From Gammaproteobacteria bacterium (GTDB lineage: Bacteria > Pseudomonadota > Gammaproteobacteria > Pseudomonadales > Azotimanducaceae), in the NCBI GenBank assembly GCA_026709365.1, contig JAPOTD010000037.1:23696-56748 (forward strand): DNA of 33,053 nt, written 5' to 3'. The notes beneath the pieces are model-generated. The model worked only from the letters and a program-made list of their open reading frames with translations. It did not search any database and was not told the DNA's origin. The number at the start of each line of letters is the position of its first letter. Position 1 is the first letter of the stretch. Positions 1 through 8,656 of the stretch are shown here, in pieces. The position numbers were made by a program, and so were the translations under genes.

Positions 1-341
1 GCTGCCCCAGTACCGTTCCCTTTTCCGCTATAAACGAATGACCGGACGCCCTCGATGCGCACCGCGGCGCTCTCGGCCGATGCCCCGCCGGCCACCCAAG
101 CGATGAGTTCCGTCATGGACCCCCGTACGACCGCATCCGCCTCGCCAAGGGTTTCCGCCGAAACCGCGATGCGCGAGCGCTGCACGGTCAGCGTGGCCGA
201 CTTCCTCGGCAGCAGGCATTCGATGCGGATGCATCGGCCCTCTAGGTCGGCGAGGCGCGCCTTGGCATCGGCGTCCAAGTTCAGCAGGGCGTTGCCGAGC
301 GTTTCCGCCAAGTCGGCCAACAAAGCGTCGAGCGGATTCAT
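1..341 (-). CDS. ubiJ: UbiJ, SCP2-domain ubiquinone biosynthesis accessory factor (3' end outside window)
   Basis: UbiJ is a lipid-binding SCP2-domain protein of the cytosolic complex that makes ubiquinone. The visible 113 residues begin MNPLDALLADLAETLGNALL and continue with a segment typical of the family (LDADAKARLADLEGR) and an SCP2-like core containing WVAGGASAES. The ATG overlaps the ubiE stop by 4 bp (ATGA), which decides the start and implies translational coupling. The gene order ubiE-ubiJ matches the common gammaproteobacterial order, with ubiB expected next. Odd point: after the motif VRIEG the last ~16 residues (VRSFVYSGKGNG...) do not resemble the family, where an acidic residue and a helix would be expected. 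This may be divergence, an insertion, or an end-of-sequence artefact. Identification rests on context plus partial similarity. Confidence 0.75.
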   Translation of the reverse strand, partial: MNPLDALLADLAETLGNALLNLDADAKARLADLEGRCIRIECLLPRKSATLTVQRSRIAVSAETLGEADAVVRGSMTELIAWVAGGASAESAAVRIEGVRSFVYSGKGNGTGA

Positions 342-1081
342 GCCAAGGCGCGGTGAATGGCAGCGATGCCGCCGAGCAGGTCGTGATGCTCGACCTCGCT
401 GAAGCCGCCGTCGGCCAGCATCAGCTTGAGCGTCTCCTGGTCAGGATGGACCCGGATGGATTCGATGAGGTAGCGGTAGCTCGCCGCGTTGCCCGCCACC
501 AGCTGGCCGAGCGTCGGCCAGACGCTTTGAAAGGCTTGGTAGGCTGAGTCAAGCCAAGGGTTGACGGGCTTGGAGAACTCCAGCACCAATAGGGCGCCGC
601 CGGGCTTGAGCACCCGCTTCAATTCCCGCAGCGCTTGGTGCTTGTCCGTGAAGTTGCGCAGGCCGAAGCCGATGGTGGCGCTGTTGAACAGGTCGTCGGC
701 GAAGGGCAGGGCTTCCGCCTTGGCGCAGCAGCACTGCACTTGGGCAAGGCCCGAGTCGAGCATCCGATCCTGCCCGATGGCCAGCATGTCGGGGTTCATG
801 TCGGCCAGCACCACCCGGCCGGCATGGGTCACGGCAGGCGCCAGAAGCCTGGCGATGTCGCCGGTGCCGCCGGCCAGGTCAAGGATCCGGTGGCCGGGCC
901 TGGCGCCGGACATCTCCACCAGCATCCGCTTCATCAGCCGGTGGCTGCCCAGCGACATGAGATCGTTCATCAGGTCGTAGCGGTTGGCCACCGAAGTGAA
1001 CACGTCGCCAACCAGCCGCGTCTTCTCCTGTGCGGCAACCGCCTTGAAGCCGAAGCTCACTCGCTCATCGGACTTGGCCAT
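338..1081 (-). CDS. ubiE: Ubiquinone/menaquinone biosynthesis C-methyltransferase UbiE
   Basis: UbiE is the SAM-dependent C-methyltransferase that methylates the 2-polyprenyl-6-methoxy-benzoquinol ring (and demethylmenaquinol where present). The 247-residue product has the family N-terminus (VSFGFKAVAAQEK, VFTSVANRYDLMND). The SAM-binding motif I is ILDLAGGTGD at residues 66-75, and the C-terminal part holds FGLRNFTD and LKPGGALLVLEFS, all characteristic of UbiE. Length matches the usual ~250 residues. It lies 9 bp downstream of the DUF971 gene and overlaps ubiJ by 4 bp, so it is within the priA-to-ubiJ minus-strand operon. No irregularity seen. Confidence 0.96.
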   Translation of the reverse strand: MAKSDERVSFGFKAVAAQEKTRLVGDVFTSVANRYDLMNDLMSLGSHRLMKRMLVEMSGARPGHRILDLAGGTGDIARLLAPAVTHAGRVVLADMNPDMLAIGQDRMLDSGLAQVQCCCAKAEALPFADDLFNSATIGFGLRNFTDKHQALRELKRVLKPGGALLVLEFSKPVNPWLDSAYQAFQSVWPTLGQLVAGNAASYRYLIESIRVHPDQETLKLMLADGGFSEVEHHDLLGGIAAIHRALA

Positions 1082-1090
1082 GGCGCGAGT

Positions 1091-1474
1091 TTAGCCCGGC
1101 TTCGGCGTGAAGTGGCGCACCGGAATGCTCGGCAGGCGCGAGGCGTTGGCGGCCTTGAGCTCGGCCAGGTACTCCTGCCAGTAGCGGTCTTGGTTGTCGG
1201 CCAGGTCGCGCAGGTAGCCCCAGGCGTAGATGCCGGTGTCGTGGCCGTCGTCAAAGCTGATGCGCACGCCGTAGTTGCCGACCGGCTCCAGGGCGTTGAT
1301 CCGCACCTGCTTCTTGCCAGTCTGCAGTTGTCGCTCGCCGGGGCCGTGGCCGCGCACCTCCGCGGATGGGGAATAGACGCGCAGCAACTCCGCCGGCAGG
1401 CTGGCGTTGCCGCCGTCGAACTCCAGTTCCAGCAGGCGGCTGCGCTTGCGGTAGGTGATGTGGTTGGGCCGCAT
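1091..1474 (-). CDS. DUF971 / gamma-butyrobetaine hydroxylase-like N-terminal domain protein
   Basis: This 127-residue single-domain protein belongs to the DUF971 family (GBBH-like N-terminal domain). It starts MRPNHITYRKRSRLLELEFD and carries the family pattern LPAELLRVYSPSAEVRGHGPGE followed by VGNYGVRISFDDGHDTGIYAWGYL. The related domain in eukaryotic gamma-butyrobetaine hydroxylase binds zinc, but the cysteine/histidine set needed for that is not evident here. Function of the stand-alone bacterial form is not established. In Gammaproteobacteria it commonly sits between hslU and ubiE, exactly as here (25 bp after hslU, 9 bp before ubiE). The call is confident for family, not for role. Confidence 0.9.
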   Translation of the reverse strand: MRPNHITYRKRSRLLELEFDGGNASLPAELLRVYSPSAEVRGHGPGERQLQTGKKQVRINALEPVGNYGVRISFDDGHDTGIYAWGYLRDLADNQDRYWQEYLAELKAANASRLPSIPVRHFTPKPG

Positions 1475-1499
1475 GGGGTGTTGGGCAGGTTGGAGCAGG

Positions 1500-2816
1500 T
1501 TAGAGAATGTACCTCGACAGGTCCTGGTCCTTCACCAGCTCCTCCAGATGCCGGTCCACGTAATCGGCGTTGACCAAGGTGTTGCCGCCTTCGTTTTCCG
1601 AAGCGCTGAACGAGACTTCGTCGAGCAGGCGCTCCATCAGGGTGTGCAGCCTTCGGGCGCCGATGTTCTCGGTGCTTTCGTTGACCCGCCAAGCCAGCTC
1701 CGCGATGCGCTTCAGGCCCCCTTCCTCGAATTGGATGGCAAAGCCCTCGGTATCCATCAGCGCTTCATACTGCTCGGTGAGCGAAGCGTCCGGCTCCACG
1801 AGGATGCGCTGGAAGTCGCCGGGCGTCAGCGCCGCCAGCTCCACCCGGATGGGCAGGCGGCCCTGCAGCTCCGGGATCAGGTCCGACGGCTTGGCCAGAT
1901 GGAAGGCGCCGGAGGCGATGAACAGGATGTGATCGGTGCGCACCATGCCGTACCGGGTGGAGACGGTGCAGCCCTCGATCAGGGGCAGCAGATCCCGCTG
2001 CACCCCCTCCCGGGACACGTCCGCCCCCAAGGTCTCGGAGCGCCTGGTCACCTTGTCGATCTCGTCAAGGAACACGATGCCGGTCTGCTCGACGGCAGCG
2101 ATGGCCTGCGCCTTCACCTCATCCTCGTTGATGAGCTTGGACGCCTCCTGTTCACTGAGCCGCCGGTAGGCATCCTTGATCTTCAGCCGCATGCGGCGGG
2201 TTCGCTCGGAGCCCAGATTGCTGAACATGCTCTGCAGTTGCTGGGTCATCTCCTCCATGCCCGGCGGCGCCATGATTTCGACGCCCACCGGGGCGGCGTC
2301 CACCTCGATTTCGATCTCCTTGTCGTCGAGTTCGCCCTCGCGCAGCTTCTTGCGGAACACTTGGCGGGTCGATGAGTTGGCGGGCGGCGGGTTTTCGCCA
2401 GCCTGTCGGGGCGCCGGCAGCAGCGCGTCCAGGATGCGCTCCTCGGCGGCGTCATCGGCCCGGTGCCGCACTCGCACGACCTGGGCTTCCCGCTGTTGCT
2501 TGACCGCAACGTCGGCCAGGTCGCGGATGATGGACTCCACATCGCGGCCCACGTAGCCGACCTCGGTGAACTTGGTGGCTTCCACCTTGATGAACGGCGC
2601 GCCGGCCAAACGGGCGAGGCGGCGGGCGATCTCGGTCTTGCCGACGCCGGTGGGGCCGATCATCAGAATGTTCTTGGGCGTGATCTCATCGCGCATCTCC
2701 TCGTCGAGCTGCATCCGCCGCCAGCGATTGCGCAAGGCGATGGCCACCGCCCGCTTGGCGGCGTCCTGGCCGATGATGTGCTTGTCGAGCTCATGCACGA
2801 TTTCCCTAGGGGTCAT
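1500..2816 (-). CDS. hslU: HslU, ATPase subunit of the HslVU protease
   Basis: HslU is the AAA+ unfoldase that feeds substrates to the HslV peptidase in the cytoplasm. The protein opens [20 protein letters not shown], has Walker A GPTGVGKT, the family stretch [20 protein letters not shown], Walker [10 protein letters not shown], and ends DLSRYIL, the C-terminal tail known to insert into HslV and activate it. About 438 residues fits the family (~440-450). The reading frame stays open upstream to 2909, but that would overlap hslV by 29 bp and add 31 non-conserved residues. The double ATG at 2819 and 2816 follows AGGAAAAG and is the better start. It is co-oriented with hslV 61 bp upstream. Confidence 0.96.
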   Translation of the reverse strand: MTPREIVHELDKHIIGQDAAKRAVAIALRNRWRRMQLDEEMRDEITPKNILMIGPTGVGKTEIARRLARLAGAPFIKVEATKFTEVGYVGRDVESIIRDLADVAVKQQREAQVVRVRHRADDAAEERILDALLPAPRQAGENPPPANSSTRQVFRKKLREGELDDKEIEIEVDAAPVGVEIMAPPGMEEMTQQLQSMFSNLGSERTRRMRLKIKDAYRRLSEQEASKLINEDEVKAQAIAAVEQTGIVFLDEIDKVTRRSETLGADVSREGVQRDLLPLIEGCTVSTRYGMVRTDHILFIASGAFHLAKPSDLIPELQGRLPIRVELAALTPGDFQRILVEPDASLTEQYEALMDTEGFAIQFEEGGLKRIAELAWRVNESTENIGARRLHTLMERLLDEVSFSASENEGGNTLVNADYVDRHLEELVKDQDLSRYIL

Positions 2817-2880
2817 CATTGTGGTCTTTTCCTGCGCCTGATGCTGGTGTCGGGAGGCCGCCGCGACGGCGGAGCGCTCA

Positions 2881-3429
2881 TCATTGTCCATCGCTGGCCA
2901 GAACTTCAATGCTCCGACTGTGGTTGGTGTACACGCAGATGTCGGCGGCGATGGTGAGCGCCCGCTCGACGATGTTCCGGGCGCCCAAATCGGTGTTTTC
3001 CAGCAGCGCCCGGGCGGCGGCTTGGGCGTAGGGGCCTCCGGAGCCGATGGCGATCACGCCGGACTCCGGCTCGATCACGTCGCCGGTGCCGCTCACCAAC
3101 AGGGTGGCGCCTTGGTCGGCAACGATCAGCATCGCCTCGAGGCGGCGCAGCGCCCGGTCGGAACGCCAGTCCTTGGCCAACTCGACCGCGCTGCGGGTCA
3201 AGTTGCCGGAGAACTTGTCCAGCGCGGCCTCGAAGCGCTCGAACAGGGTGAAGGCGTCGGCGGTGCCGCCGGCGAAGCCGGCCAGCACTCGGCCCTGATG
3301 CAGACGCCGCACCTTGACGGCGTTGCCCTTCATGATGGTCTGCCCGGCGCTGACTTGGCCGTCGCCGCCGAGCGCGACCTCATCGTCGCGCCGGACGCCG
3401 AGGATTGTGGTTGCGTGAATGGGTTGCAT
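2881..3429 (-). CDS. hslV: HslV, peptidase subunit of the HslVU protease
   Basis: HslV is the N-terminal-threonine peptidase (Ntn hydrolase, proteasome beta-like) paired with HslU. The 182-residue product contains the family signatures [46 protein letters not shown] and [20 protein letters not shown]. The catalytic threonine should be Thr7 in [10 protein letters not shown]: the protein carries a six-residue leader instead of the single Met of E. coli HslV, so maturation would need removal of a short propeptide, as in many alphaproteobacterial forms. It lies downstream of a MITE-like element (3461-3623) that separates it from the SPOR-domain gene. Confidence 0.96.
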   Translation of the reverse strand: MQPIHATTILGVRRDDEVALGGDGQVSAGQTIMKGNAVKVRRLHQGRVLAGFAGGTADAFTLFERFEAALDKFSGNLTRSAVELAKDWRSDRALRRLEAMLIVADQGATLLVSGTGDVIEPESGVIAIGSGGPYAQAAARALLENTDLGARNIVERALTIAADICVYTNHSRSIEVLASDGQ

Positions 3430-3460
3430 GGTGGGGGCTGGCTTCCCGGGTGCGCGGCTT

Positions 3461-3623
3461 TAGCGTCCTGTCCGATTAATTCGTGTGATTGTTCGTGGCC
3501 CTTTCACTCCTCGGCCGCGTTGCTCCGCCTTGTGTGGGGCCTGCCACACGGCGTTGTCGCGCCGTGCCAAGGAGCGAAATGGGCTAGCGCCTAAAGCCCA
3601 CGAGTTAACCGGACAGGACACTA
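3461..3623. mobile_element. 163-bp MITE-like element with imperfect terminal inverted repeats
   Basis: The two ends are inverted copies of each other: left TAGCGTCCTGTCCGATTAAT... and right (reverse complement) TAGTGTCCTGTCCGGTTAAC..., 22 of 25 positions identical. The similarity resumes further in (CCCTTTCACTCCTCGGC versus CCCATTTCGCTCCTTGGC), so the element is a long imperfect palindrome. No transposase is encoded, which suggests a non-autonomous miniature element. Each end begins with TA, so a TA target duplication is possible but cannot be told from the repeat itself. The right end supplies the TAG stop of the SPOR-domain gene. Parent family not identified. Confidence 0.7.
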
Positions 3624-4187
3624 GCTGCGATTGATCCATATGGCGTCCGGCCTCTGCTCGCGCAGATTGTTCATGACGCTCTCGGCTTCCTTGGCCGACT
3701 CGATGGGGCCGACGATGACTCGATACCAAGTGCCGCTGTTGAGGTCCACCCGCATGGTGGCCGCCTCGAAGTCATCCAGAATGAGCTGGGCGCGCAGACT
3801 TTCAGCGACGTCCAGATCTTGAAAGGACGCCGCCTGAATGTAGATGGGCAGCCGCTGATCGGCTTCCGGCGCGGCGCCTGCGGACGGCCCGGAGGCGGGC
3901 GGCTGCGCGGGGCGGTACTTCTCCGGATGGACGGGCACTTCGCTGCCCTCTAGCAGATCGATGAACTTGAAGTCGAGCTGCTCGGCTTCCTCGCCGCCCG
4001 CAGCGGCGTTCGGGGTCGGCAGCTTGGCTATGCCATCCGAAAAGTAGTCCGGCGCTTGGGTCACCAACGCGAAGCCGGCCGCGGCGAACAGGACGCCGGC
4101 CATGAAGCTGGGCGCATGCCACGACGGCCGTGCGCGGCGGGCCGCGGTTCGCGGCTTGCGCTTGGCGGTTTTGGTGAGCTTGGCCAT
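3621..4187 (-). CDS. SPOR-domain cell-division protein (FtsN-like)
   Basis: A 188-residue bitopic protein with a basic cytoplasmic N-terminus (MAKLTKTAKRKPRTAARRAR), one membrane segment near residues 27-45 (FMAGVLFAAAGFALV), a Pro/Ala-rich linker, and a C-terminal SPOR domain (about residues 112-188: LPIYIQAASFQDLDVAESLRAQL ... GTWYRVIVGPI). SPOR domains bind denuded septal peptidoglycan, and FtsN is the classic example. The position between priA and hslV is usual for this protein in Gammaproteobacteria. A good RBS (GAGGGTC) precedes the ATG, 9 bp after the priA stop. The TAG stop lies in the terminal repeat of the adjacent MITE-like element, but the SPOR domain looks complete. Confidence 0.88.
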   Translation of the reverse strand: MAKLTKTAKRKPRTAARRARPSWHAPSFMAGVLFAAAGFALVTQAPDYFSDGIAKLPTPNAAAGGEEAEQLDFKFIDLLEGSEVPVHPEKYRPAQPPASGPSAGAAPEADQRLPIYIQAASFQDLDVAESLRAQLILDDFEAATMRVDLNSGTWYRVIVGPIESAKEAESVMNNLREQRPDAIWINRS

Positions 4188-4196
4188 GACCCTCTA

Positions 4197-6326
<2,130 letters not shown>

Positions 6327-6368
6327 GGCAAGCTTAGTGTGGTGCTGTCGGCGATGAAGCGCAACATG

Positions 6369-6450
6369 CGCACCCGCTTTGCGGGTGCGTTGGAGTTTCG
6401 CTTGCGCGAAACTCCGCGCTCGCGTCGGTCGGACTCGATATGTTTGTGAA
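6369..6450. repeat. Compound palindromic repeat, copy 1
   Basis: First hairpin: CGCACCCGC (6369-6377), loop TTT, GCGGGTGCG, a perfect 9-bp stem. Second hairpin: GGAGTTTCGC (6392-6401), loop TTGC, GCGAAACTCC, a perfect 10-bp stem. It is followed by CGCGCTC...GGTCGGACTCGATATGT, which closely parallels the sequence after the same two hairpins at 26896-26975. The shared architecture over about 80 bp shows these are two copies of one element rather than independent terminators. Confidence 0.8.
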
Positions 6451-6456
6451 CCGGCG

Positions 6457-6639
6457 GGTAGTGGCTCAGTTTAACTTTGGCTGGGCTTTAGCGGCAGGCG
6501 CTTTGACGGGCGTCACTGCGAGGGCAGGATGCCCTCGCTCCGGGGCGAAACGCCCACCTCAGGTGAGACCCCCCGGAGCGAGGGCGTCCCGCCCTCGACC
6601 GAATCACGACGGCGACGTGAGTCAAAATGAGCCACTACT
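6457..6639. mobile_element. 183-bp MITE-like element flanked by an 8-bp target duplication
   Basis: The ends are inverted repeats (GTAGTGGCTCAGTTTAACT at left, GTAGTGGCTCATTTTGACT as reverse complement at right, 2 mismatches in 19). A second, internal inverted repeat of 27 bp with 2 mismatches pairs 6519-6545 with 6571-6597. The element is bracketed by a perfect direct repeat AACCGGCG at 6449-6456 and 6640-6647, as expected of a target-site duplication. It has no coding capacity for a transposase. The intact duplication suggests a fairly recent insertion. It ends 15 bp before the candidate rpmE -35 box. Parent IS family not identified. Confidence 0.8.
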
Positions 6640-6654
6640 AACCGGCGTTTTACC

Positions 6655-6682
6655 TTGTCGCCAGTCTCCCTTCTGCTAAACT
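6655..6682 (+). promoter_or_regulatory. Candidate sigma-70 promoter for rpmE
   Basis: TTGTCG (6655-6660) and TAAACT (6677-6682) are separated by 16 bp and lie 28 bp before the rpmE start. The spacing and -10 are reasonable and the -35 is partial. Prediction by eye only. Confidence 0.45.
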
Positions 6683-6710
6683 ACGCGCCTTTTGCCCGCC
6701 GGGAAAGACC

Positions 6711-6926
6711 ATGAAGCAAGGCATCCACCCACCTTACCAAGCCATCAAGGCCACCTGTAGTTGCGGCAACGTCATTGAGACCTATTCCACCTTGGCCGAA
6801 GACATCCACATCGACGTCTGCTCGGCCTGCCATCCCTTCTACACCGGCAAGCAGAAGATTCTCGACTCCAGGGGCCGGGTGGAACGGTTCCACCGGCGCT
6901 TCGGCAAACGCACCGTCGTCGGCTAA
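6711..6926 (+). CDS. rpmE: 50S ribosomal protein L31, zinc-binding form
   Basis: L31 is a protein of the large ribosomal subunit that bridges to the small subunit. The 71-residue product has the typical start [10 protein letters not shown], the body [25 protein letters not shown] and a basic tail (FHRRFGKR). The four zinc-ligand cysteines of the C+ form are present (C16, C18, C37, C40), so this is RpmE rather than the zinc-free RpmE2 paralogue. The gene stands alone between repeat-rich gaps, close to and divergent from priA, an arrangement common in Gammaproteobacteria. A candidate promoter sits just upstream, directly after a MITE-like insertion. Confidence 0.97.
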   Translation: MKQGIHPPYQAIKATCSCGNVIETYSTLAEDIHIDVCSACHPFYTGKQKILDSRGRVERFHRRFGKRTVVG

Positions 6927-6956
6927 CCGACGCCGCGCTCAAGACCGGCCACCCCA

Positions 6957-7111
6957 GAGTTTCGCATCAGCGAAACTCCACGAACCGAAGGTTCGCTTTC
7001 GCGCCAGCAAAACTCCACCCCGACCCGCGCAGCGCGTCCACGTTGCCGCGGCGGCCCAAGCGCGGAGTTTCGCCCCAGCGAAACTCCAACCGGACCCGCG
7101 CAGCGGGTCCG
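6957..7111. repeat. Compound palindromic repeat, copy 2 (two units in tandem)
   Basis: Four hairpins follow one another after rpmE. GAGTTTCGC/GCGAAACTC (6957-6978, 9-bp stem, loop ATCA) is followed by CGAACC/GGTTCG (6981-6995, loop GAA). After a degenerate stretch come GGAGTTTCGC/GCGAAACTCC (7064-7087, 10-bp stem, loop CCCA) and CGGACCCGC/GCGGGTCCG (7091-7111, 9-bp stem). The first pair matches the arrangement at 22882-22918 and the second matches copies 1, 4 and 5 in type. A hairpin here could also act on rpmE mRNA ends, but no U-tract follows. Confidence 0.8.
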
Positions 7112-7173
7112 CGTTCAGCACCCATTCATCCGATTCCCGTTAGAATCAGCGTTCCGACCGCGAGCCAGACTCG

Positions 7174-8631
7174 ATGGCGCAGACCATGCACAAGCCGGTT
7201 CCCACCTTCGCGCCAAAGAAGGGCCCGACGCGAACCCGCGTGGCGGCTTCGCGTTGGTTCAAGCTGGTCCTGGTCTTTGCCGCCGCCGGCGCCTTCGGCG
7301 CGGGCGATGGCGAAAAGATGTACAACGACCTGCGCGAAAGGAACGCCCTGTACCGGAACGTCGAATGGCAGGACTACATCACTGAAATTGGCGAGCGCCT
7401 GCTGGCGGCGTCGCCGGATGCCGGCAGGAACTACACCTTCGTTGTGGTTGACAATTCAACGGTCAACGCGGCCGCCACCCAGGACGGCTACATCTTCATC
7501 CATCGGGGCATCATCGCGCATTGCCGCAGCGAGGACGAGCTGGCGGCGATCATCGGCCACGAAATCGGCCATGTGGTGGCGCGCCACGTCCAGCGCTCGA
7601 AGGGCCTCAACCGCCTTGGCGGATTGCTGGGCTGGATTGGCCTCATCGGCACCTCCAGTTGGGGCATGAAGGACTTGGGCAACACCCTGACGGCCACCGC
7701 GGTGAGCCGCGAGGCCCGCGAGCACGAGCTGGAAGCCGACGCCATCGGCGCCCAGCTCCTGGTGCGCGCGGGCTACGATCCCTTGGCGATGATCAACGTC
7801 ATCTACGTGCTTAAGGAGCATGAGCTGTTCGCCAAGACGGCCTCGAATCGGCCCAGCGTTTACCATGGCCTGTTCGGCAGCCACCCGCGCAACGACAAGC
7901 GTTTGCACGACGTGGTGGGGGAGGCCGTTCCCTTGGCGGGCATCGATACCCGTCCGCCGGAGCGCGACTTCTGGGCCATGCTCGATGGGCTGACCTTTGG
8001 CGATGAAGCGGCCACCGGGCTGGTGCAGGGCAGCACCTACTACCACAGCGGCCTGCGCATCGTGGTGCGGTTCCCGGAGGGCTGGGATCTGGGCAACACG
8101 GCCGCGGAGGTTTTTGGGCGGGACATCAGCGGCGCATCGGACGCCCGCATCACCGTGCAGCGGCAGAAGCCGGCCGCCAAGGGGCAGACGCCGGAAGGCT
8201 ACATTCGCGAAACCCTCAAGCGCGACGACATCGAAAACGGCCAGGCCATCGACGTCAACGGCTATGCCGCCTATGTGGCGGACGTGACCATTTTGGCGGG
8301 CGACGCCCAAGGCAGAAAGATGGCGGTGGTGTTCAAGGATGGCGCCGTCTATCTGTTCAAGGGCGAGCTCGGCCCGGTGGGCGACCCGGCGCGCTTTGAG
8401 CGCGACTTCGACGAAACCCTCGCCTCGTTTCGGGCGATGACCGCCAGCGATCTCGACGCCGCCAATCGGCAGCGCATTCAAGTGGTCATGGCCAACCCAG
8501 GCGATACCTATGCCGTGCTGGCCCGAAAGTCCTCCCTGAAGTCCTTTCCCGAGGAAACGCTAAGGGTGATCAACGGACATTACCCCCGAGGCGAGCCCCG
8601 CGCGGGCGACTACATCAAGCTCGTGCGCTGA
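7174..8631 (+). CDS. M48-family metalloprotease with C-terminal LysM-like segment
   Basis: A 485-residue zinc metalloprotease of the M48 family, probably exported or membrane-anchored (hydrophobic stretch WFKLVLVFAAAGAFGAG near residues 28-44). The HEXXH motif is HEIGH at 129-133, and the third zinc ligand is E187 in LEADAIGA. The region NSTVNAAATQDGYIFIHRGII is typical of BepA/LoiP-like M48 proteases. The last ~45 residues (DTYAVLARKSSLKSFPEETLRVINGHYPRGEPRAGDYIKLV) look like a LysM-type peptidoglycan-binding segment. This architecture suggests envelope protein quality control, which is inferred from relatives. TAGAAT at 7141-7146 may be a -10 element. Convergent with mrcA, with 25 bp between the stops. 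Confidence 0.9.
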   Translation: MAQTMHKPVPTFAPKKGPTRTRVAASRWFKLVLVFAAAGAFGAGDGEKMYNDLRERNALYRNVEWQDYITEIGERLLAASPDAGRNYTFVVVDNSTVNAAATQDGYIFIHRGIIAHCRSEDELAAIIGHEIGHVVARHVQRSKGLNRLGGLLGWIGLIGTSSWGMKDLGNTLTATAVSREAREHELEADAIGAQLLVRAGYDPLAMINVIYVLKEHELFAKTASNRPSVYHGLFGSHPRNDKRLHDVVGEAVPLAGIDTRPPERDFWAMLDGLTFGDEAATGLVQGSTYYHSGLRIVVRFPEGWDLGNTAAEVFGRDISGASDARITVQRQKPAAKGQTPEGYIRETLKRDDIENGQAIDVNGYAAYVADVTILAGDAQGRKMAVVFKDGAVYLFKGELGPVGDPARFERDFDETLASFRAMTASDLDAANRQRIQVVMANPGDTYAVLARKSSLKSFPEETLRVINGHYPRGEPRAGDYIKLVR

Positions 8632-8656
8632 TCTCACTCGCGTCGTTCAGCCGCCT

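Larger units (their letters stand above)
6327..6710. other. 384-bp intergenic gap between divergent priA and rpmE, filled by repeats
   Basis: No gene is visible here. It contains a compound palindrome (6369-6415), a 183-bp MITE-like element (6457-6639) and, next to rpmE, a candidate promoter. The original spacer before insertion would have been far shorter. The priA upstream region (6327-6368) shows no convincing promoter by eye. Confidence 0.7.

Noticed and set aside
1455-2375. 306-codon plus-strand frame opposite hslU
   Set aside because: Mirror of conserved hslU codons, with no family resemblance and no ribosome binding site.
6392-6415. GGAGTTTCGC hairpin read as a rho-independent terminator
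   Set aside because: No U-tract follows, and the same palindrome recurs in several contexts including inside a coding sequence, so it is a repeat element.
6369-7111. Repeated palindromes considered as a CRISPR array
   Set aside because: Repeats are not regularly spaced, are of varied modules and lack unique spacers of constant length. No cas genes are present.
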